5,138 bases of DNA from DATCVA01 sp036567205. Lineage in GTDB: Bacteria; Pseudomonadota; Gammaproteobacteria; Burkholderiales; Burkholderiaceae_B. The notes beneath the pieces are model-generated. The model was not told the origin of the DNA. It saw only the letters and a list, made by a program, of their open reading frames with translations, and did not search any database. The position numbers were made by a program, and so were the translations under genes. The stretch covers positions 1 to 5,138 of the forward strand of contig DATCVA010000107.1 of assembly GCA_036567205.1 (NCBI GenBank). The letters are read 5' to 3'. This document shows positions 1-4,524 of the stretch, piece after piece (position 1 is the first letter of the stretch; the number at the start of each line of letters is the position of its first letter).

Positions 1-1217
1 AGTCGATCGGCCCAGTCCTGCATCATGACACGCCGCTGTTCTACATACTCCGCGTGGTTATACGTGGCACTGATCTTATCGGGATCGGCATGCGAGAGCT
101 GAGCATCGACCCATTTCTTGAGGTAGCCCAGCTCGTTGAGCGCCGTCGAGATCGTTGCGCGAATGCCATGCCCAGTCAGCCGACCCTCATAACCCATGCG
201 CTTGAGGGCGTGGTTCATCGTGTTTTCGCTCAGTGGCTTCAGCAAGGATTTCTCTCCTGGCAGCAGGTACTTTTGAGCGGGTTTGAACTGAGCCAGCAGG
301 TAACGAACAATTTCCTGGGCCTGTACGGACAACGGAACGATATAAGGCGGAATGTCGGACATCCGTTTGCGTTTCTTTTTCGTGAGCATCTTGCGCTGCT
401 TCAGACGCACCACAGGGATGATCCAAAGGCCTCGATCCAGATCGAACTGATCGGATGTGGCATGGCGCAATTCTCCAGTGCGAACCCCCGTCAACATCAG
501 CAAACGCACACCCAACTGCGTCTTGAGTCGACCCCGGTACTTGCGCAGGGTTTGCAGCATGGCTGGCAGCTCCCCCATGCGCAGGAAGGGATTATGGTCG
601 ACCGGAGGCAACGGTAATGCCACCACATCCAGATCAGCGGCCGGATTCTCCTTTATCCCCGTAACGACCACCTTGATATAGGAAAAAAGTTGATTCAACC
701 ACGTGCGCAATTTCTCTGCCACCGACAGCGAACCGCGCGCCTCGACCTTGCCGATGATATCCAACAGGTGAGCCTGTGTGATCTCATGAACGGTCAGATT
801 GTCCAGCACAGGGAAAACGTTGGCCTTGAATACCCGTTGAATCTGATCATAGCTGCCCTGGCGGCACTCATCGAGCGAGAGCTGACGATGAGCGAGCCAC
901 TTCTTATAGACCGCCATAAACGTATCTGCGCCGGCCAAAACGATCGCTTGGCGCTTTCTTTTACGCTCGTTGCGCGGATTAATGCCCTTGGCCAACAAGG
1001 CCCTGGCCTCGTCGCGCAGGTCTCTGGCCTCGCGCAGCGACACCTCGGGGTAGGTCCCCAGGGAAAAACGTTCACGCTTGCCGACATAGTAGTAACGAAA
1101 GTGCCACGCTTTTCGCCCCTGAACGGGAACAAAGAGATACAGACCATCGAAATCCGCGAGACTGCGGTCTTTACCCGTCGCCTTAGCTTGACGAACGGCC
1201 AGATCGGACAGAGCCAT
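1..1217 (-). CDS. P4-type tyrosine recombinase/integrase (3' end cut by window edge)
   Basis: Site-specific tyrosine recombinase of the P4/DUF4102 family, expected to insert and excise a genomic island or prophage. My minus-strand translation gives 405 residues without a stop, ending MMQDWADR at the left edge; the family usually ends a few residues later, so almost the whole protein is present. The N-terminal DUF4102 arm-binding domain spans about residues 3-80 (FSLGTYPEVSLREAR at 51-65), the core-binding region about 95-200, and the catalytic domain about 210-405. Catalytic residues seen are Arg246 (TGVRTGEL), probably Lys273, His350 and Arg353 (GHGIR), His376 (LSHAD) and nucleophile Tyr386 (ATYNHAEY). 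A Lys/Arg-rich stretch lies at 273-285. The ATG at 1217 follows an AGGAG with a 9-nt gap. The gene reads away from the tRNA-Gly 3' end, as in tRNA-targeted islands. It is intact as far as visible. Confidence 0.96.
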   Translation of the reverse strand, partial: MALSDLAVRQAKATGKDRSLADFDGLYLFVPVQGRKAWHFRYYYVGKRERFSLGTYPEVSLREARDLRDEARALLAKGINPRNERKRKRQAIVLAGADTFMAVYKKWLAHRQLSLDECRQGSYDQIQRVFKANVFPVLDNLTVHEITQAHLLDIIGKVEARGSLSVAEKLRTWLNQLFSYIKVVVTGIKENPAADLDVVALPLPPVDHNPFLRMGELPAMLQTLRKYRGRLKTQLGVRLLMLTGVRTGELRHATSDQFDLDRGLWIIPVVRLKQRKMLTKKKRKRMSDIPPYIVPLSVQAQEIVRYLLAQFKPAQKYLLPGEKSLLKPLSENTMNHALKRMGYEGRLTGHGIRATISTALNELGYLKKWVDAQLSHADPDKISATYNHAEYVEQRRVMMQDWADR

Positions 1218-1221
1218 GGTG

Positions 1222-1246
1222 CCAACTCCTGAAGCGGGGAAGTTGG
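1222..1246 (-). promoter_or_regulatory. Hairpin covering the integrase ribosome binding site
   Basis: Read on the minus strand, the arms CCAACT and AGTTGG pair, and an inner CC/GG pairing can extend them past one bulged T. The right arm contains the AGGAG Shine-Dalgarno of the integrase, so folding would hide it. The pairing is seen in the sequence; a role in limiting integrase translation is inference. Confidence 0.4.
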
Positions 1247-1295
1247 ACTTATGCTGATCTCACCTGATGTTTGCGCCCATCAACAATCCGGCACC

Positions 1296-1331
1296 GGGTA
1301 CATCCGTATAGATGTACCCAATAATGTACCC
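1296..1331. repeat. Three GGGTACAT boxes upstream of integrase (candidate arm-type sites)
   Basis: GGGTACAT at 1296-1303 is mirrored exactly by ATGTACCC at 1312-1319 (8-nt spacer), and a third ATGTACCC lies at 1324-1331, 12 bp from the second copy in the same orientation. Short repeated boxes just upstream of DUF4102 integrases are typical of arm-type binding sites for the integrase N-terminal domain, and often coincide with integrase autoregulation. The repeats are certain; the binding protein is inferred. Confidence 0.65.
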
Positions 1332-1346
1332 ATTCAGAGGCGCTTT

Positions 1347-1379
1347 AGGGAGCTTTCCCTGGATGTCAGTGGAACATCC
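1347..1379. repeat. Two adjacent small inverted repeats in the integrase upstream region
   Basis: AGGGA (1347-1351) pairs with TCCCT (1356-1360) over a 4-nt loop. Immediately next, GGATGT (1361-1366) pairs with ACATCC (1374-1379) over a 7-nt loop. The segment TGGAACATCC (1370-1379) recurs with one mismatch as TGGAACACCC at 1434-1443. These may be further recombinase or excisionase sites; that role is inferred from position only. Confidence 0.4.
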
Positions 1380-1401
1380 AATGCGAAAGAACTTCCTAAC
1401 A

Positions 1402-1434
1402 ATCAACGACTTATAGAACTTGAGAGCCGTTGAT
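1402..1434. repeat. 10-bp inverted repeat between tRNA-Gly and integrase
   Basis: On the minus strand ATCAACGGCT and AGTCGTTGAT form a 10-bp stem with one G-U pair and a 13-nt loop, starting about 22 nt beyond the tRNA CCA end. It is followed only by TGTTAGG and lacks a proper T-run, so it is at best a weak terminator for the tRNA transcript. It could instead be a recombinase or host-factor site within the attachment region. Confidence 0.45.
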
Positions 1435-1456
1435 GGAACACCCTGGAAAGTTGACG

Positions 1457-1479
1457 TGGAGCGGGTGAAGGGAATCGAA
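1457..1479 (-). other. Probable attachment site junction (3' end of tRNA-Gly)
   Basis: P4-type integrases commonly recombine in the last 15-25 bp of a tRNA gene, and this integrase starts 240 bp from the tRNA 3' end, pointing away from it. The T-arm and acceptor 3' strand plus encoded CCA are therefore the likely att core. The partner copy would be a direct repeat beyond the left edge and is not visible, so the exact core is inferred. Confidence 0.55.
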
Positions 1480-1530
1480 CCCTCGTATGCAGCTTGGGAA
1501 GCTGCCGTTCTACCATTGAACTACACCCGC
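1457..1530 (-). tRNA. tRNA-Gly (anticodon CCC), CCA encoded
   Basis: On the minus strand the gene folds as a full cloverleaf. The acceptor GCGGGTG pairs with CACCCGC, the D-arm is GTTC/GAAC around AATGGTA, the anticodon stem is GCAGC/GCTGC around the loop TTCCCAA, and the T-arm GAGGG/CCCTT encloses TTCGATT (the last T-stem pair is a G-U). The loop reads anticodon CCC, decoding GGG glycine codons. The body is 71 nt with discriminator T, followed by a genomically encoded CCA at 1459-1457. The gene is complete even though it borders the integrase region, so insertion apparently restored its 3' end. Confidence 0.96.
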
Positions 1531-1582
1531 AAAGATGTTGAAGCGTGCAATTTATGGGCAATGCCAAAGCTGCAGCGCACGC

Positions 1583-1613
1583 ATTATAGCGCTTGTAGGG
1601 GGTGTCTCTGCAA
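1583..1613 (-). promoter_or_regulatory. Promoter of tRNA-Gly
   Basis: On the minus strand a perfect -10 TATAAT (1588-1583) is preceded by TTGCAG (1613-1608) with a rather long 19-bp spacer. The -10 is followed by the GC-rich GCGTGCGC, the kind of discriminator linked to stringent control of stable RNA genes. The predicted start is about 46 nt before the tRNA. Confidence 0.6.
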
Positions 1614-1666
1614 GCGAACTCTTTATATCCTTTAAGCGAGGCCAACAAAGAACCCGGCGCAATCGC

Positions 1667-1672
1667 TACAAT
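1667..1672 (+). promoter_or_regulatory. -10 element of trmB, suggesting a leaderless or very short leader
   Basis: TACAAT lies 7 nt before the trmB ATG at 1680, so transcription would begin at or next to the start codon. There is no Shine-Dalgarno between them and no convincing -35 hexamer at the right distance. The element is visible; its activity is inferred. Confidence 0.4.
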
Positions 1673-1679
1673 TCAGTTT

Positions 1680-2417
1680 ATGACATCGACTACACCCACC
1701 CCAAACACCGACTTTACGGCCGAAACCGCTAAAGCCGCCGCCGAGCGTCCAGACTTTGGCCATATCCGCAGCTTCGTGCATCGCCGCAGCCACATTACTC
1801 TGGGCCAACAGGAAGCGCTGGATCAGCTTATGCCCAAATGGTCTGTTCCCTATCGTCCTGCGCCGCTAGACTTTGAGCGCGCCTTCGGGCGGGTGGCCCC
1901 GACGATTCTGGAAATTGGCTTTGGCATGGGCGAAACGACTGAAAAAATCGCAACGTCCCGGCCTGGCGATAACTTTCTGGGGGTAGAAGTCTTTAATGCA
2001 GGGGTCGGCGCCATGCTCAAGCGCATCGACGCCTCGGGCTTGCAGAACATTCGCATCATCCAGCATGATGCGGTGGAAGTTGCGCGCGACATGATTCTGC
2101 CTGACTCGCTGGCTGGCGTGCATATTTACTTTCCCGACCCGTGGCCCAAAACTCGCCATCACAAGCGCCGCTTGATCCAGCCGGCGTTCATCAAGCTATT
2201 GGCCAGCCGTATTGCCCCTGGCGGCTATATCCACTGTGCAACCGACTGGGAAAACTATGCCCAGCAAATGCTGGCAGTGCTTGGCGCCGAGCCGCAGCTT
2301 GCCAATACCGCCGAAGGTTACGCACCGAGGCCGGACTTTCGCCCCCAAACCAAATTCGAAACGCGTGGGCTAAGGCTGGGTCATGGCGTTTGGGATTTGA
2401 TTTTCAAACGAAAATAG
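1680..2417 (+). CDS. trmB: tRNA (guanine-N7-)-methyltransferase TrmB
   Basis: SAM-dependent enzyme that methylates N7 of G46 in the variable loop of cytoplasmic tRNAs. The protein has 245 residues, normal for the bacterial family. After a Thr/Pro/Ala-rich N-terminus (about 1-22), RSFVHRRSHIT (30-40) is the conserved entry region. The SAM-binding loop is LEIGFGMGE (77-85), followed by GVEV (101-104). The hallmark IYFPDPWPKTRHHKRR (149-164) carries catalytic-region Asp153, ATDWENYA lies at 187-194, and TKFETRG at 224-230 is the conserved C-terminal substrate motif. The ATG at 1680 was chosen because it fits the family's N-terminus and lies just after a -10 element; a TTG-started extension to 1602 would run through that promoter. 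No Shine-Dalgarno is seen. The gene diverges from tRNA-Gly and precedes pip by 63 nt, so both may share a transcript. Confidence 0.96.
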   Translation: MTSTTPTPNTDFTAETAKAAAERPDFGHIRSFVHRRSHITLGQQEALDQLMPKWSVPYRPAPLDFERAFGRVAPTILEIGFGMGETTEKIATSRPGDNFLGVEVFNAGVGAMLKRIDASGLQNIRIIQHDAVEVARDMILPDSLAGVHIYFPDPWPKTRHHKRRLIQPAFIKLLASRIAPGGYIHCATDWENYAQQMLAVLGAEPQLANTAEGYAPRPDFRPQTKFETRGLRLGHGVWDLIFKRK

Positions 2418-2480
2418 CAACGATCCAAAGCGCCCTGCTCTGGCTGGCGGGCCTTGATTTTATTTGTAAGGAAAGACCCT

Positions 2481-3416
2481 GTGTACCCTGAAATAGAACC
2501 TTACCGTCACGGTTTTCTAAACACCGGCGAAGGCCACCAGATATATTGGGAACTTTGCGGCAACCCTGCAGGCAAGCCGGCCATTTTCCTGCATGGCGGT
2601 CCTGGCAGCGGTTGTTCGGCGGCGCATCGACGTCTTTTCAACCCCGAACACTACAATATTCTGCTTTTTGACCAGCGTGGCTGCGGCCGCTCTGTGCCTC
2701 ATGCCAGCATCAAAAACAACACGACCTGGCATCTGGTCGCCGACATCGAGCGCCTGCGCAAAGAGGTTCTGAAAACCGATAAGTCATTAATTTTCGGTGG
2801 CTCGTGGGGGTCGACACTGGCGCTAGCTTATGCTCAAACCCACCCCGAGCGGGTCAGTGAACTGATCGTACGCGGTATTTTCACGCTGCGAAAAACCGAG
2901 CTGCAATGGTTTTATCAGGAAGGCGCCTCGTGGCTGTTTCCAGACTTATGGGAAGACTACCTCGCGCCGATTCCCTCTGACGAGCGCCATGACATGATGG
3001 CGGCATACCGCAAGCGGCTTATCTCGACGGATTATCAAACCCAGATGGAAGCAGCCCACGCCTGGAGCCAATGGGAGGACAACACAATTAGCCTGCGGCC
3101 TAACGCGTTGCACCGGCAATCCCACTGCGACGACGCAACGGCCCTGGCCTTTGCGCGCATCGAAAACCATTATTTCGTCCATAATGGGTTTATGGACGAA
3201 GGGCAATTGCTGCGCGATGCCCATAAGCTAAGCAATATCCCCGGCGTCATCGTACAAGGCCGCTACGACGTATGCACACCGGCCAAGACGGCCTGGGACC
3301 TGCATAAAGCATGGCCCCAGGCCGAATTCCACATTATTGATGATGCAGGACATGCTTTCGACGAACCCGGTATTTTGACCCGGCTTATTGCGGCCACCGA
3401 TCAATTCGCCCAATAG
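2481..3416 (+). CDS. pip: Proline iminopeptidase (alpha/beta-hydrolase, family S33)
   Basis: Cytoplasmic serine aminopeptidase that releases N-terminal proline from peptides. It has 311 residues, typical of the Xanthomonas/Neisseria-type enzymes. The oxyanion motif HGGPG is at 38-42 and the strand-loop DQRGCGRS at 64-71. The nucleophile elbow GGSWGS at 106-111 has Ser108, and Asp263 (GRYDVCTP) and His291 (DAGHAF) complete the triad. Residues 130-235 form the helical cap, with the WSQWED segment (195-200) characteristic of the family. I chose the GTG at 2481 because AAGGA ends 8 nt before it and the resulting start, (M)YPEIEPY, matches the usual family N-terminus. An ATG at 2454 would add nine unfamiliar residues (MILFVRKDP) and place the Shine-Dalgarno inside the gene. 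No terminator separates it from trmB. Confidence 0.96.
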   Translation: MYPEIEPYRHGFLNTGEGHQIYWELCGNPAGKPAIFLHGGPGSGCSAAHRRLFNPEHYNILLFDQRGCGRSVPHASIKNNTTWHLVADIERLRKEVLKTDKSLIFGGSWGSTLALAYAQTHPERVSELIVRGIFTLRKTELQWFYQEGASWLFPDLWEDYLAPIPSDERHDMMAAYRKRLISTDYQTQMEAAHAWSQWEDNTISLRPNALHRQSHCDDATALAFARIENHYFVHNGFMDEGQLLRDAHKLSNIPGVIVQGRYDVCTPAKTAWDLHKAWPQAEFHIIDDAGHAFDEPGILTRLIAATDQFAQ

Positions 3417-3428
3417 GCGCTAACTCCG

Positions 3429-3459
3429 TTTCCGGATCAAGCATGAAGGCGAAACGCAG
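3429..3459 (+). repeat. Possible dispersed intergenic repeat, copy A
   Basis: TTTCCGGATCAAGC followed by ATGAAGGCGAA, just after the pip stop, resembles the stretch at 4443-4482 after kbp. The first 14 bases agree at 12 positions, GAAGGCGAA is identical in both, and a 6-nt gap separates the blocks. Both copies sit on the same strand directly downstream of a gene. Two copies are weak proof, so this is a candidate only. Confidence 0.35.
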
Positions 3460-3552
3460 ACATTGTTTTTATGCAGCTGCTGCGTCGACAAAGTGCATGT
3501 TTAATATAAAAATGGAATAACACAAAAAATCCGGCTCGATTCACTTACAGAC

Positions 3553-3591
3553 GGCTGGCCCGAAAGGCCCTGCCTTGCTATTCATTTTTTT
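3553..3591 (+). promoter_or_regulatory. Hairpin plus T-tract in the thiS leader
   Basis: GGC-T-GGCC (3553-3560) can pair with GGCC-CT-GCC (3566-3574) around the loop CGAAA, and seven Ts follow at 3585-3591. The 10-nt gap between stem and T-run is long for an intrinsic terminator. It could be a weak terminator after pip or a leader structure for thiS. It does not match a TPP riboswitch. Confidence 0.3.
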
Positions 3592-3601
3592 GGTACCCGA
3601 T

Positions 3602-3802
3602 ATGAACATCACGTTAAATGGCAATTCCAAACACTTCAAGGATATTTCCACGGTCGCCGACCTGATTGCGGTTTTAGGCTACCAGGGCAAACGCATCGCT
3701 GTCGAACGCAACGGCGAAATCGTGCCCAAAAGCCAGCATGCCGACGCAGCCCTAAGCGAAAACGACCAAATAGAAATCGTCGTCGCGGTGGGTGGCGGCT
3801 AA
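3602..3802 (+). CDS. thiS: Sulfur carrier protein ThiS
   Basis: Small ubiquitin-fold protein whose C-terminal glycine is adenylated and converted to a thiocarboxylate, giving sulfur to thiazole synthase ThiG in thiamine biosynthesis. It has 66 residues, the normal size. It begins MNITLNG, has the beta-grasp segment TVADLIAVLG (17-26) and the typical RIAVERNGEIVPKSQ (31-45), and ends IEIVVAVGGG with the functional Gly-Gly terminus. The ATG at 3602 matches the family start; a TTG at 3575 in frame would add nine hydrophobic residues encoded by the T-tract and is unlikely. The Shine-Dalgarno is weak (only a GG at 3592-3593). Unusually, no thiG follows: the next gene is kbp, so the partner enzymes must be elsewhere. 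Confidence 0.95.
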   Translation: MNITLNGNSKHFKDISTVADLIAVLGYQGKRIAVERNGEIVPKSQHADAALSENDQIEIVVAVGGG

Positions 3803-3858
3803 ACGAATAGACCCGATTGCGCCACTTGGCTGTAACAATTCGTTCCCATAATGACGAC

Positions 3859-3907
3859 AGGCCTACTTGACTCGGCTGTGACGTTTGGTCATAGTCAGTC
3901 AGGCCTA
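3859..3907 (+). promoter_or_regulatory. Promoter of kbp with palindrome and flanking direct repeats
   Basis: TTGACT (3867-3872) and CATAGT (3890-3895) are separated by exactly 17 bp and fit a sigma70-type promoter, with a start near 3902. The palindrome TGAC-GTTTG-GTCA (3879-3891) fills the spacer and enters the -10, and AGGCCTA occurs on both sides (3859-3865 and 3901-3907, 42 bp apart). Such symmetry suggests an operator; no specific regulator can be named. Confidence 0.55.
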
Positions 3908-3933
3908 ACACTAACTCTTGGGAGACCACAATA

Positions 3934-4380
3934 ATGGGTATGTTCAGCTTTCTAAAAGAAGTCGGCGAAAAAATCTTCGGTGCCAGCGAAGCCAAGGCTG
4001 CCACTGCAGGCGAACTAAAAAAGGAACTCGATAAGCATAACTTGTCGGCGGACGGGCTAAACATTTCGGTAGACGGGGACAAAATCACCGTTACCGGGCA
4101 AGCAAAATCCACCGAAGAATCAGAAAAAATCACACTGGCTCTGGGCAACACAGTAGGCGTTTCTACTGTTGATAACCAGCTTTCGGTAGCACAGCCCGCC
4201 CCTGAAGCAAAAATGTATACCGTCAAGAAGGGCGACACACTTTGGAAAATTGCCGAAGAAAACTACGGCAAAGGTCAGGGGGCAAAATACCCAACCATTT
4301 TCGAGGCCAACAAGCCTATGCTTAGCCACCCCGATAAAATTTATCCGGGCCAGGTATTAAGAATTCCACCTTTGGCGTAA
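3934..4380 (+). CDS. kbp: BON-LysM domain protein, Kbp/YgaU family
   Basis: Homologue of E. coli Kbp (YgaU), a soluble cytoplasmic potassium-binding protein built from a BON and a LysM domain. It has 148 residues, close to the E. coli length of 149, and starts MGMFSFLKEVGEKIFG, which is family-like. The BON domain covers about 24-86 (ISVDGDKITVTGQ, then ALGNTVGVSTVDNQL). The LysM domain runs about 94-147, from YTVKKGDTLWKIAEENYG to the near-invariant IFEANKPML and KIYPGQVLRIP. There is no signal peptide, which argues against a cell-wall role despite LysM. The ATG at 3934 follows GGGAG with a 9-nt gap. The gene has its own promoter and ends before a strong terminator, so it is probably monocistronic. 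Potassium sensing is known for E. coli Kbp; here it is inferred by similarity. Confidence 0.93.
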   Translation: MGMFSFLKEVGEKIFGASEAKAATAGELKKELDKHNLSADGLNISVDGDKITVTGQAKSTEESEKITLALGNTVGVSTVDNQLSVAQPAPEAKMYTVKKGDTLWKIAEENYGKGQGAKYPTIFEANKPMLSHPDKIYPGQVLRIPPLA

Positions 4381-4393
4381 ACGTCAAAAAAAT

Positions 4394-4436
4394 AAAACCC
4401 CTGCACGGCTGAAAACAGCTTTGCAGGGGTTTTTTT
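4394..4436. terminator. Strong bidirectional intrinsic terminator between kbp and ffh
   Basis: AAAACCCCTGCA (4394-4405) pairs with TGCAGGGGTTTT (4422-4433), and an inner GCTG-AAAA-CAGC hairpin (4408-4419) extends the structure. Seven Ts end the plus-strand version (4430-4436), and on the minus strand the stem is followed by TTTTATTTTTTT. It therefore serves the convergent genes kbp and ffh. Confidence 0.93.
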
Positions 4437-4442
4437 ATTCCA

Positions 4443-4482
4443 TTTCCGAATCACGCGTGAATGCGAAGGCGAAGCACGGACA
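4443..4482 (+). repeat. Possible dispersed intergenic repeat, copy B
   Basis: TTTCCGAATCACGC, then GTGAATGC, then GAAGGCGAA and a CGGACA-like tail. It parallels copy A after pip with a 6-nt insertion. It sits between the kbp/ffh terminator and the end of ffh, a typical place for small non-coding repeats. Confidence 0.35.
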
Positions 4483-4524
4483 GCACCTTTGTACGGCAAG
4501 CAAAGCCAGCCTGGTTACCAGAGC

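Noticed and set aside
54..1232. Open frames on the plus strand (54-617, 690-1232) and a second minus-strand frame (794-1225)
   Set aside because: They overlap the integrase in other frames, and none shows a recognisable domain; the integrase frame has all catalytic motifs.
1251..1433. 60-residue plus-strand open frame between integrase and tRNA
   Set aside because: It runs through the repeat boxes, has no Shine-Dalgarno and no recognisable protein features.
1403..1732. Short open frames across the tRNA-Gly gene
   Set aside because: Their peptides (for example SSMVERQLPKLHTRVRFPS) are typical translations of tRNA genes and not real proteins.
2454..2480. ATG at 2454 as the start of pip
   Set aside because: The family start (M)YPEIEPY and the AAGGA at 8-nt distance both favour the GTG at 2481.
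2418..2480. Terminator between trmB and pip
   Set aside because: Only a short CGCC/GGCG pairing with a long loop and no T-run immediately after it.
3480..3525. Promoter for thiS in the AT-rich TTTAATATAAAAATGG region
   Set aside because: AT-rich -10-like strings exist, but no -35 hexamer at 16-18 bp could be paired with them, so it is not listed as a feature.
3417..3601. TPP riboswitch upstream of thiS
   Set aside because: The conserved CUGAGA core and the downstream TPP-binding elements are not visible in this stretch.
3636..4238. 200-residue minus-strand open frame
   Set aside because: It is antisense to thiS and kbp, which are both clearly recognised proteins with correct family lengths.
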